Shown piece after piece: positions 1 through 7,227 of a stretch of 37,410 nucleotides of DNA. The position numbers were made by a program, and so were the translations under genes. The DNA is from Planctomycetaceae bacterium. Lineage in GTDB: Bacteria > Planctomycetota > Phycisphaerae > SM23-33. The notes under the pieces are model-generated. The model did no database searches and was not told where the DNA came from. It saw only the letters and a program-made list of their open reading frames with translations. The stretch's first letter is position 1. Each line of letters opens with the position of its first letter. The stretch is from the NCBI GenBank assembly GCA_021371965.1, contig JAJFVE010000188.1, positions 1 through 37,410 of the forward strand, given 5' to 3'.

Positions 1-66
1 GAGGACGCTGAGGGAAGAGGTTGTTTTGCTTTCTAATGTCCTCAGCGTCCTCAGCGACCTCAGCGG
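1..66. repeat. Tripartite 9-bp tandem repeat with inverted arm
   Basis: Three consecutive 9-mers, CCTCAGCGT, CCTCAGCGA and CCTCAGCGG, lie at 40-48, 49-57 and 58-66. The first 13 bases of the window are an exact reverse complement of 40-52, so the element can fold into a hairpin. A diverged relative with the same unit order (ending T, A, G) is at 18483-18509. The element sits directly upstream of the ribosome binding site of the next gene and may continue beyond the window edge. Confidence 0.7.
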
Positions 67-88
67 CTTAATAAAGGATCGTGCAATA

Positions 89-1213
89 ATGACATCGCTG
101 CAGCGCATGAAAGCCGCCATCGCCGGCCAGCCGTTCGACCGCTATCCGTTCATCAATCCGTATCCGGACTTTTCGCTCATGCCGTACTGGCCCGAAATGC
201 TGGGCCTGACGTGGCTGCATGTGCAGTTCGGCTCCGACGCCCAGCGCCTGGCGTGCTTCCGCGCGATGCACGAGCAGGTCGGTCTGGACTGGCTGATGGC
301 CGGCTGCGGACCCTGCGGGCAGGACAGCCGCTACAGCATCCGCGTCGATGACGGCGTGCCGGTTCTGATCGAACTGGCCAGCGGCACGGAAACGCCGTTC
401 CCGGAGTTCTGGAAGGATGAGCCCATCACCGAGCAGCGCTACCGCAGCGTGGCCGATGTCGAAGCCGAGCCGGCGCCGCAGACCGTAGAGGAACTGCTGG
501 CCGGGGGCAACTTCGACTTCACGCGCCTGCTCGCGCAGGAACTGGGCGACAGCGTTTTTCTCTATGGCAATGTCGGCGGGGCCTTCAGCAACACCTATCG
601 CGCCCTGACGTTCGAGGGCATCTACGAAGCGATCCTGGATAACCCCTCGCTGGTGCACGCCATCGCCCAGCGGGCCACGGCCGGCACTATCGCCTGGATC
701 AAGGCATTCGCCCGCTGCGGCATGCACGCCGTGCGCATCAATGAATATCCCTGCGGGGCCGAGCTGCTCAGCGACGCGCACTTCCGCACGTTCGTCCTGC
801 CGTACCTCAAGCAGATGGTCGACGCCATCCACGACGCGGGCATGATCGCCGTGCAGGAGTACCTTGGATGGGTCGGCCCGCGGCTCAAGCATTTAGCCGC
901 CCTGGGGATCGACTGCCTTGAGACCGAGTCGTCAATGAAGAACTACCGCAACGACATCGGCGAGATCCGCAGCATCATCGGCGAGGGCGTCTGCCTCTTC
1001 AGCAACAGCCAGATCCTCCAGGTCATCGAGCAGGGCAGCGAAGAGCTCTGGCGAGCCGACGCGGCCGAGCAGGCCCGCGGGATCGGCAAGCAGCGCCGCT
1101 TCGCCATCTGCGCCGGCAGCCCGACGACATGGGCGACGACGCCCCAGCGCCTCAAACGCTACGGCGAAGTCGTGGGCCAGACGCTGGCAAAGATCGTTCC
1201 GCCGCTGGGTTGA
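89..1213 (+). CDS. Uroporphyrinogen decarboxylase (URO-D) family protein
   Basis: This 374-residue protein has the length and overall pattern of the URO-D/cobalamin-independent methionine-synthase-like TIM-barrel family. The N-terminus (MTSLQRMKAAIAGQPFDRYP) matches the usual family opening, and the C-terminal half carries the repeated strand-helix pattern ending in a helix with a conserved arginine region. Phycisphaerae carry many URO-D paralogues that are not heme enzymes; several act as corrinoid methyltransferases. I do not see the His-x-Cys zinc signature of MtaA-type methyltransferases: the equivalent stretch reads QEYLG. The substrate is therefore unknown. The ATG at 89 was chosen over the one at 26 because AAAGGA (73-78) lies 10 nt upstream and the extra residues would only translate the 9-bp repeat. 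Confidence 0.8.
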   Translation: MTSLQRMKAAIAGQPFDRYPFINPYPDFSLMPYWPEMLGLTWLHVQFGSDAQRLACFRAMHEQVGLDWLMAGCGPCGQDSRYSIRVDDGVPVLIELASGTETPFPEFWKDEPITEQRYRSVADVEAEPAPQTVEELLAGGNFDFTRLLAQELGDSVFLYGNVGGAFSNTYRALTFEGIYEAILDNPSLVHAIAQRATAGTIAWIKAFARCGMHAVRINEYPCGAELLSDAHFRTFVLPYLKQMVDAIHDAGMIAVQEYLGWVGPRLKHLAALGIDCLETESSMKNYRNDIGEIRSIIGEGVCLFSNSQILQVIEQGSEELWRADAAEQARGIGKQRRFAICAGSPTTWATTPQRLKRYGEVVGQTLAKIVPPLG

Positions 1214-1247
1214 GCGAGACTGTCTGCTCCCGCCGCTTGCGGCTTGG

Positions 1248-1331
1248 CGGGACACCAAGCTCAAGCTGCTGGCCAAGGCCACCGACGACGGCTACCGCCG
1301 CGCGCTGGCGCTGATTGAGCCGCTGAAGTAA
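1248..1331 (+). pseudogene. C-terminal scrap of an unrecognised protein
   Basis: One frame reads as a plausible helical C-terminus (DTKLKLLAKATDDGYRRALA, continuing to LIEPLK and a TAA stop at 1329-1331). It has no start codon or ribosome site and follows the URO-D stop by about 35 nt. It looks like the tail of a lost gene, but the family is not recognised and a chance open frame is possible. Confidence 0.25.
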
Positions 1332-1348
1332 AAGGTTCCGACAAACGG

Positions 1349-1418
1349 CCCGGGCACGTGACAAAACGTTGGCCCGGGTGCCACGCACAACTCCGTTGTG
1401 CGTGCCAACGTGCCCGGG
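1349..1418. repeat. Nested inverted repeat (70 bp hairpin)
   Basis: Three nested arm pairs share one centre region: CCCGGGCACGT (1349-1359) with ACGTGCCCGGG (1408-1418), CGTTGGC (1367-1373) with GCCAACG (1404-1410), and ACGCACAAC (1383-1391) with GTTGTGCGT (1395-1403, loop TCC). The outer and middle arms overlap, so only one forms fully at a time. No U-tract follows, which argues against a terminator. It resembles a small dispersed hairpin element or a transposon end. Confidence 0.65.
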
Positions 1419-1439
1419 GCAGGAGACGCCGCTGGCGGG

Positions 1440-1511
1440 CATGAGAACCTCAACTACCAGACTCCCGCCGAGGTGTTCCACAAAACCTCCGCGTTGCGCT
1501 TGAGATGCTAA
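1440..1511 (+). pseudogene. Transposase C-terminal remnant (IS30/IS481-like)
   Basis: The frame reads HENLNYQTPAEVFHKTSALR and stops at TAA 1509-1511. An L-[GN]-Y-x-TP-A-E-V-F motif close to the C-terminus is typical of integrase-core (DDE) transposases of the IS30 and IS481 groups. Nothing upstream in this frame continues the catalytic core, so only the tail survives. Family assignment rests on one short motif. Confidence 0.4.
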
Positions 1512-1551
1512 TTCGCCCGGGATTGCCTTGAGGGGGCGGGACAAGAGCCCC

Positions 1552-1589
1552 AAAAAAGCGGGCAGCCCTGTTTCCAGGACTGCCCGCTT
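1552..1589 (-). terminator. Intrinsic terminator of the PEP-CTERM gene
   Basis: Read on the minus strand, a stem of AAGCGGGCAG and CTGCCCGCTT with a further CCTG/CAGG extension (one bulge, 4-nt loop) is followed by six U residues (1557-1552). It lies 22 nt after the stop codon of the minus-strand gene. Confidence 0.85.
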
Positions 1590-1611
1590 GTCTTGCTTGA
1601 GATCAACGCGA

Positions 1612-2691
1612 CTAACTGCGACGGCGGCGGATCAGGGCCGCCACGCCACCGATGCCCAGCAGCAGCATCGTCGCCGGCTCGGGGACCGAGCCGCTGGTCA
1701 GTGCGATGAAGCCGGGGTTGACCGTGTCCGACAGCGTGTAGCCGGTCGGGGCGACGAAGTTGCTCAGGTTCACCCCGCTGATGTTGCCGGCAAAGAGGTT
1801 GAAGGTCCCGGAGGCCGGCAGGGTGCCGAAGTTCAGAACCGTGCCCGGATCGACGGCCAAGCCGCCGCTGCCGATGGTGACCAGGTCCGTTCCCAAGTCG
1901 TTAAAGGTGAACTCGACGTTGGCGGTGCTCTGGAGCCCGACCAGGTTCATGTCGCCCACCGGAGCGAGATTGAGCATCGCGCCGGTGCTGACGACATTGC
2001 CAGCGCCCGAGCCGGTGATATTGCCCGAGAACGTGCCGGCCGTGCCCAGATTCATCGTCAGCAACCCGGTGAGGTTCGAGACCGTGCCCGAGCCGGAAAT
2101 GCTGTTGATCTGAGCGGTGGTCAGATTCCTGATCGTTCCGCCGCTGAAGGTCGTTGTAATGTAGGGCGTAATGGCGATGGCGTGGTTGGTGCCGCCGGCG
2201 CCGAGGTCGAGCGTGCCGCTGCTGACAATCACCGTGTTGCCGGCGACGGAGGCGCCCAGGTTGACGCCCGAGGAAATCAAGGTTCCGCCATCAATAACCA
2301 GTGAGCCGGTATTGCCCGGACCGTATTTGATCCTGCCCAACGCCACCGTGCCGGAAGTGAGAGTGCCGCTTTCCACCGAAAGAGTCCCGTTGCCGGCACT
2401 GCCGCCATAAACGGTGCCTTCGTACCCAAGTTGGATATTGCCCGCCGGGTTGTAGGGTGAGCCCGCCAAGTCTCCAGAACTGCCAACATAGTGTGCCGTC
2501 GAATAACCGGCTACAATGCCGGTCATGCCGCCCGGCCAGCAGTTCGGGTTGGACCAGTCATTGGCGACGTAGATCCCTTCGGCCGCATGCCCGGCCCACA
2601 CATAGACCAAGGCCGAACTCTGGCCGGCCGTCAGGAACAAAACGGTCGTGGCAGCAATCAACAGGGCTAACACAGGCTTGAATCGCGACAT
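1612..2691 (-). CDS. PEP-CTERM sorting domain protein, beta-repeat
   Basis: This 359-residue secreted protein begins with a signal peptide (MSRFKPVLALLIAATTVLFL) and ends with a textbook PEP-CTERM tail: PEPATMLLLGIGG, a short hydrophobic helix, then IRRRRS. Such tails are recognised by an exosortase, which cleaves and anchors the protein at the surface. The middle is rich in Gly, Ser and Thr with recurring SGTL, GNTGSL and SGGTI strings, like the autotransporter-associated beta-strand repeats of planctomycete surface proteins. The start at 2691 is preceded by AAAGGA 9 nt upstream on the minus strand; the longer reading from 2748 would place residues in front of the signal peptide. No exosortase gene is in the window. 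Confidence 0.88.
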   Translation of the reverse strand: MSRFKPVLALLIAATTVLFLTAGQSSALVYVWAGHAAEGIYVANDWSNPNCWPGGMTGIVAGYSTAHYVGSSGDLAGSPYNPAGNIQLGYEGTVYGGSAGNGTLSVESGTLTSGTVALGRIKYGPGNTGSLVIDGGTLISSGVNLGASVAGNTVIVSSGTLDLGAGGTNHAIAITPYITTTFSGGTIRNLTTAQINSISGSGTVSNLTGLLTMNLGTAGTFSGNITGSGAGNVVSTGAMLNLAPVGDMNLVGLQSTANVEFTFNDLGTDLVTIGSGGLAVDPGTVLNFGTLPASGTFNLFAGNISGVNLSNFVAPTGYTLSDTVNPGFIALTSGSVPEPATMLLLGIGGVAALIRRRRS

Positions 2692-2861
2692 AAATCCATC
2701 CTTTCTTTCCTCGTGCTTAAAAGCCGGGAATACGAGGTTGCGGCACAAAACCGCACCAAAAGCAAAGTTATGGATTAGCCTCGCCTCCGTCTCGTTCCTT
2801 CTTGATATGAATAGCCTAACGAGAACTTCGGGCCAAATCTAATCTTGTATTTATGGTACGT

Positions 2862-2890
2862 ACTATACCACAGGTTTCGAAAAAATCAAA
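2862..2890 (-). promoter_or_regulatory. Putative sigma-70 promoter for the PEP-CTERM gene
   Basis: On the minus strand, TTTGAT (2890-2885) and TATAGT (2867-2862) are separated by 17 nt, about 170 nt upstream of the ATG. The -10 overlaps a dyad (TTATGGTAC at 2851-2859 and TACCA at 2866-2870) that could be an operator. Confidence 0.4.
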
Positions 2891-3044
2891 CATTTCTTCT
2901 CAAAGGCAATCAAAAGGCAAGATAAAAAAGGCAATCCGGGGACATCCATTGAGCAAGTCTGTGTCAAGTCTCTTGAGGATCCCTTGCTGGAACTTTAGTA
3001 GCGGGAGAATGTTAGCGGGCATTGCCCGAAAAGAGCAAGCCATA

Positions 3045-3243
3045 TTCAGGGTCCAGATCGTCTGGGAAGTCCCCTCGGAAAATATGGTGACCGACGGCCG
3101 CCAAGTCATCACCGGCGCTCCGTACGGGATCGTCAACGACGGCACGTGGACGACTATTCAGGCCACCGGCAACATCCCGGAGCCGGCGACGATGAGCCTG
3201 CTGGCCATCGGCGCTCTGGCGGCCAATAAGATGGACCGATCCT
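3045..3243 (+). pseudogene. Decayed PEP-CTERM protein C-terminus
   Basis: One frame reads GTWTTIQATGNIPEPATMSL and continues through a short hydrophobic stretch (LAIGALAA). This is an unmistakable PEP-CTERM motif with the PEP codons at 3177-3185. After it the frame does not run into the expected Arg/Lys cluster and stop, but continues with unrelated sequence to 3347. Upstream there is no signal peptide or credible start. The gene therefore seems truncated at both ends, and is the third PEP-CTERM locus in 8 kb. Confidence 0.6.
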
Positions 3244-3434
3244 GCGTTGCCCCGGCCGCTCGCGACACGGCAACTTCTTCCCCGAGTCCTCTGGGCGGAA
3301 GAACGTCTCATTGTCCCAAAGGAATTCCCGGCTCGTGCCTCTCATAGCGGGACCGACGGCGGCGCACTATCAGTGACAGCGCGGCGCGGCGGCGCGATAA
3401 TGCCAATACACAGTCTGCATTAAAGGGTCTTCAA

Positions 3435-3528
3435 ATGCGCAACGTGATCAAGCTGGCCGCCGCCTGCCATCCTGGCGCTGGGGCTGGTTGCATCGTCGGT
3501 TGTGCTGGGCAACGAGACCAAGTTATAA
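3435..3528 (+). pseudogene. Frameshifted signal-peptide remnant
   Basis: An ATG at 3435, preceded by AAAGGG (3422-3427), starts MRNVIKLAAA. A shift of one base then gives AILALGLVASSVVLGNETKL and a TAA at 3526-3528. Joined, the two pieces form a normal Sec signal peptide with n, h and c regions. It is probably the broken 5' end of a secreted-protein gene whose body is lost. Confidence 0.4.
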
Positions 3529-3611
3529 TGGCGAACGCTGGAGAAGTCGGATTCGGACCATGTTCCCAGGACGTCCGTGTTTAGCGTGATAGCTTTCTTA
3601 GGCAAGTTTCA

Positions 3612-4853
3612 ATGAAAATGGCAACCATGCGATTGCTGGATCTGGTCTTGGGCATCCCGATCTGTGTGATCCTGACATGGACGCGGCGACTGACAGACTG
3701 CCTGAGACGAACTCCATGCACCCAGATCAAACGCATTGCCGTTATCAAGCTGAGTGAACAGGGTTCAACTGTCCTGGCCCTGCAGGGAATGAACCGACTC
3801 ATGGCCCGCTTTGGCCGAGAGAATGTCTACTTCGTAGTGTTCAAACAGAATCGGTTCATCTTGGATGTTACGGAAATCGTGTCTCCAGAGAACATCCTGA
3901 CCCTGTCGGCCACGGGACTGCTGCCCTTTCTTGTCGGGACGATCCGGTTGATTCTTCATCTGCGGCGGTTGCGTATAGATGCCGTAATCAACCTGGAATT
4001 TTTTGTCCGGTACGCGGCGGCGGTATCTTACTTGAGCGGCGCCTTGGTGCGAATCGGACAGCATTCCTTCGATCACCGCAGACGCTATTGCGGCAATCTG
4101 TTCACGCACCGCGTCAGGCACCGCCCAGACCTCCACACGTCCCAGATGTTTGATATTCTCTTCGACGCCGTGGGCGCCCCGGCAGGCGATTTGCCCGTCG
4201 CCGCTGCCGCCCGGCCCGTCAGCGACGACCTGCCCCGTTTCCATCCCCTCGCCGGCGATCTGGAGGCCGCCAAGGCTCTCCTGGGCTTGTCGTTGGGATG
4301 CGTGCCGACGGCGGGCCTGATCCTGATGAATCCCAACAGCAATGACGTGCTGCCTCAACGTCAATGGCCGGCGGAGAACTTCGTCGTGCTGGCCCAGCGT
4401 CTCCTGGTGGAGTTGCCCGATATCCATATCGCGCTGACCGGCACGGACAAGGAACAGCAGGTGACCGAGGAACTCGCGCATCGCATCGGCTCGGGCCGCT
4501 GCTGCAGCCTGGCCGGACTGACCACCATGCGTCAACTTCTGACGATCTATACGTTGGCGGACGCGCTGGTTACCAGCGACAGCGGCCCGGCCCATTTTGC
4601 CGCGTTAACTCCTGTGAACATTGTGGTGATTTTCGGCCCTGAGACCCCCAAGCGATTTTGCTCTCTCAGTCGCCGCTGTCACACCATCTGGCTGGCGATG
4701 CCGTGCAGCCCGTGCTTCAGCGCCTATAACAATTGCAGTTCCTCCTGCCGAGACAACCTCTGCATGACGCGCGTATCGGTAGAACAGGTCTTTGACGCGG
4801 TGCGACTGGCTTGCGCCCACGCGTCGGGTCCTTCGGGGGGAGCGAACCCATGA
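3612..4853 (+). CDS. Glycosyltransferase family 9 (heptosyltransferase-like)
   Basis: This 413-residue protein looks like a GT9 transferase, the family of ADP-heptose:LPS heptosyltransferases. GT9 enzymes transfer a nucleotide-activated sugar to a glycan acceptor at the inner face of the membrane. The N-terminal Rossmann domain starts with RIAVIKLSEQGSTVLA (residues 41-56), and the C-terminal donor-binding domain has the family hallmark SDSGPAH at 322-328. A cysteine-rich tail (CSPCFSAYNNC, then CRDNLC) is common in this family. Residues 8-25 form a hydrophobic segment that could associate with the membrane. Its stop overlaps the start of the aminotransferase gene by 4 bp, so the two are probably translated together in one glycan pathway. 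Sugar specificity cannot be read from the sequence. Confidence 0.85.
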   Translation: MKMATMRLLDLVLGIPICVILTWTRRLTDCLRRTPCTQIKRIAVIKLSEQGSTVLALQGMNRLMARFGRENVYFVVFKQNRFILDVTEIVSPENILTLSATGLLPFLVGTIRLILHLRRLRIDAVINLEFFVRYAAAVSYLSGALVRIGQHSFDHRRRYCGNLFTHRVRHRPDLHTSQMFDILFDAVGAPAGDLPVAAAARPVSDDLPRFHPLAGDLEAAKALLGLSLGCVPTAGLILMNPNSNDVLPQRQWPAENFVVLAQRLLVELPDIHIALTGTDKEQQVTEELAHRIGSGRCCSLAGLTTMRQLLTIYTLADALVTSDSGPAHFAALTPVNIVVIFGPETPKRFCSLSRRCHTIWLAMPCSPCFSAYNNCSSSCRDNLCMTRVSVEQVFDAVRLACAHASGPSGGANP

Positions 4854-6058
4854 TCCCCCGCCGGCGATTACCGATATGCTCCGCAGACTTGTGGCAGGGG
4901 TTCAACACCTTGCTGCACAGCGACCCGCGCCAGGATCGGCAAGACGTAGCGGCCTTCGAGGCGGCCTTTGGCGATTATCTCGGCTGCGCCTTCGCGCGGG
5001 CCACATCCAGCGGCCGCGACGCCATGGCCCTGGCGCTGCAGGCCGTTGGCTTGCGGCCCGGCGATGAGATCATCATCCCGGCGTATACGCTGGGCGAACT
5101 CATCAAGGACCTGCAGTCGAAAGGCTACAGGCCCGTGGCGGCCGATGTTGAGCCTGACACGTTCAATGTCGATGTGCGCAGCATCGCTTCGCACATCGGG
5201 CCTCAAACGCGGGCGATTCTGGCGCTGCACCTGCACGGGGCGCCGTGCGACATCTCCGCAGTCTGCGACCTGGCACGGCGTCATCATCTAAGAGTGGTGG
5301 AAGACTGCGCCCACGCACTGGGGGCCTCGGTAGGCGGACGAAGGGTTGGCACCTTTGGCGACGCGTCATTCTTCAGTCTCGAGACCAACAAGGCCCTGCC
5401 GACCTACGGCGGCGGAATCGTGGTCGTCAGAGATCCGCTTGCGGGCGAGTGCGTGGATTCGATCCTCGCCCAGCGCCGCGTCAGCCGCTGGCCGGTCCTG
5501 GCCAAGATGGCCTCGTGCTGGAGAGACGAGGCGCTGGTCCGCAGCCCCTTCTATGGGCTCCTGGCCCGCGTGTTGTTTGCGCCGGCCGTCGCAGGCGCGT
5601 TTGAACGCCTCTATCGCCGCTCGCATACGCGGCGTCGAAGGGCGGTCGCTTACAGCGGCCTTCAGGCCAGGCTCGGCCTGTCGAGGTTGGCAACGCTGGA
5701 CGAGCGGAACCGCCGCCTCAACGAGCGATGGACGGCGATGCAGACCCAACTGCCGGACGGTTTCGTGGCTCAGAAGCGCGACCGCGTGGGCCAACCGGCC
5801 TTTTACAACTTTACCGCCTTGAGCACGCGCCTCGCGCCGCGGGATCTTCGCCGGGCGCTGTTCCGCCGGGGTATCGACATCGGCATTGGCAGAGAGGTCA
5901 TGGATGACTGCGGCCGCATTCTTGGCGCAACCGATTGCCCCGTCGCCACTGACATCTTCGAGCGGGCGGTGATACTGCCTCTTTACGAAGGGCTCAGCGC
6001 TAAGCATTTTGCCCGTACGGTCGGGGCTTTGAAGGAAGCCGTCGTTGTGCCGCTCTAG
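4850..6058 (+). CDS. DegT/DnrJ/EryC1/StrS family aminotransferase
   Basis: This 402-residue PLP enzyme is of the family that aminates keto-sugar nucleotides for surface glycans. Visible landmarks are GDEIIIPAYT (71-80), the cofactor-pocket EDCAHALGAS (151-160) and the probable Schiff-base lysine K181 in SLETNKALPTYGGGI. The ATG at 4850 shares ATGA with the stop of the upstream GT9 gene and has a GGGGGAG ribosome site just before it. A longer reading from a TTG at 4811 would lie inside the GT9 gene and is less likely. It ends tail-to-tail with the radical SAM gene, both stop codons sharing the palindrome CTAG at 6055-6058. The likely product is an amino sugar used by the neighbouring glycosyltransferase; this is inferred from context. 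Confidence 0.87.
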   Translation: MIPRRRLPICSADLWQGFNTLLHSDPRQDRQDVAAFEAAFGDYLGCAFARATSSGRDAMALALQAVGLRPGDEIIIPAYTLGELIKDLQSKGYRPVAADVEPDTFNVDVRSIASHIGPQTRAILALHLHGAPCDISAVCDLARRHHLRVVEDCAHALGASVGGRRVGTFGDASFFSLETNKALPTYGGGIVVVRDPLAGECVDSILAQRRVSRWPVLAKMASCWRDEALVRSPFYGLLARVLFAPAVAGAFERLYRRSHTRRRRAVAYSGLQARLGLSRLATLDERNRRLNERWTAMQTQLPDGFVAQKRDRVGQPAFYNFTALSTRLAPRDLRRALFRRGIDIGIGREVMDDCGRILGATDCPVATDIFERAVILPLYEGLSAKHFARTVGALKEAVVVPL

Positions 6059-7191
6059 CGGCGGTACAGCCGCCACTGGCGGTAGGACTCAAAGGGGTGC
6101 CCCAGGAGATACGGCAGGTGGAAGCGGATGTCCGGTTCGGCGCTGCCCACGTCCCAGCAGGCGCGGCGACACCGGGCCGCTTCTCGCAGCAGCGCGCGAT
6201 ACCGCGGCGAAGCCACGATGCGATCCAGCGACATCTGCCGAACCGACAGCCCGGTGGGCAACTCGTAACAGGGCAAGACCTCTCCGCTGGACGTGATCTG
6301 GGCATAGAGCACCCCGGCGGTGCAGGGGATCGTTCGTCCTTCAACGTACGCCCAGTCGTAATGCCCGCAATAGCACGAGGAATTGGATTCAATGCCCAGG
6401 TCCCACAACCGCCGCGTGCTGCGCTCCAGGGCCTGCTTGATTGCCTCCAGGTCCCTGGCCGTGGGGATCAGGCCTTCGAAAGCCGACCGTGCCATCTCCC
6501 GATGCTGAAGGTGCGTGTGGATGGGAATGAACTGGAGTTTCTGCACGCCCCATTCGACGGCGCGGTCGACGAAAGCCTCGATCACGTCCATGTTGCGGCG
6601 CGAGAGCACGACGTTGACGCCGACCGGGATCGGCCGCGGCAGCGACCGCAAGAGCTTCATCGCCCGCACGGCTCGGTCGTACCCGTCGACGCCGCGCACG
6701 CCTTTATAGCCCGCCGGATCGACATGATCGCAGGACAGGTGCACCGCCGCCAGCCCCGCCTGCGCCAGAGATCGGGCCCGCGCTTCGTCAATGAGCAGAC
6801 CGTTGGTCACCATGTGCACGGAGATTCCCGCTTGCGAGAACCAGGCGATGCAGTCTTCCAGGTCGTCGCGGAGTGTTGGTTCGCCTCCGCCGATGGAGAG
6901 CATGCGGACTTTCAGACGCCGCATGGCCGGCAGCATGTCCTGGATCTCGGCCGTGGTCAATTCGTCACCGCAGGGACCGGGGTTTTGCCACAGATCACAG
7001 GCAAGGCATCGGGAATTGCAGCGGTTCGTAATACACAACTTCACCAGCGGCAGTTGGCGGATGGGCCGTCGCAGGAACCGTGACATCCACGCCGAGGCGA
7101 ACGTCTGCGACAACTGCGCCAGCGACGCGATGCCCGATAGAGCGGACTTCAGTCGAGTTTGTGATGGGGTGGGCTCCGTCATATCTGCCAT
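6055..7191 (-). CDS. Radical SAM/SPASM-like protein
   Basis: This 378-residue protein has the radical SAM cluster motif CNSRCLAC (C58, C62, C65) followed by SIGGGEPTLR, the SAM-binding GGE-type motif. The C-terminal part has several cysteines in a SPASM-like arrangement (SCYCGH, TIPCTAG, VLPCYE, then CRRAC), which would hold auxiliary iron-sulfur clusters. Such proteins modify peptides, or act on sugars and lipids. Gene order suggests co-transcription with the TMTC-like gene 36 nt upstream, so a role in surface-protein or glycan modification is likely but unproven. An ATG three codons downstream (7182) is an alternative start. Confidence 0.85.
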   Translation of the reverse strand: MADMTEPTPSQTRLKSALSGIASLAQLSQTFASAWMSRFLRRPIRQLPLVKLCITNRCNSRCLACDLWQNPGPCGDELTTAEIQDMLPAMRRLKVRMLSIGGGEPTLRDDLEDCIAWFSQAGISVHMVTNGLLIDEARARSLAQAGLAAVHLSCDHVDPAGYKGVRGVDGYDRAVRAMKLLRSLPRPIPVGVNVVLSRRNMDVIEAFVDRAVEWGVQKLQFIPIHTHLQHREMARSAFEGLIPTARDLEAIKQALERSTRRLWDLGIESNSSCYCGHYDWAYVEGRTIPCTAGVLYAQITSSGEVLPCYELPTGLSVRQMSLDRIVASPRYRALLREAARCRRACWDVGSAEPDIRFHLPYLLGHPFESYRQWRLYRR

Positions 7192-7227
7192 TCACTATAC
7201 CATGCCTCTCCAAATGGCAGGGGGCGT

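Larger units (their letters stand above)
2692..3611. other. Long intergenic region with decayed genes
   Basis: This 920-bp stretch has lower GC than its flanks around 2740-3050. It holds the upstream region of the PEP-CTERM gene, three AAAGGCAA copies between about 2902 and 2934, and two gene remnants described separately. I see no intact gene in it. Confidence 0.7.
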
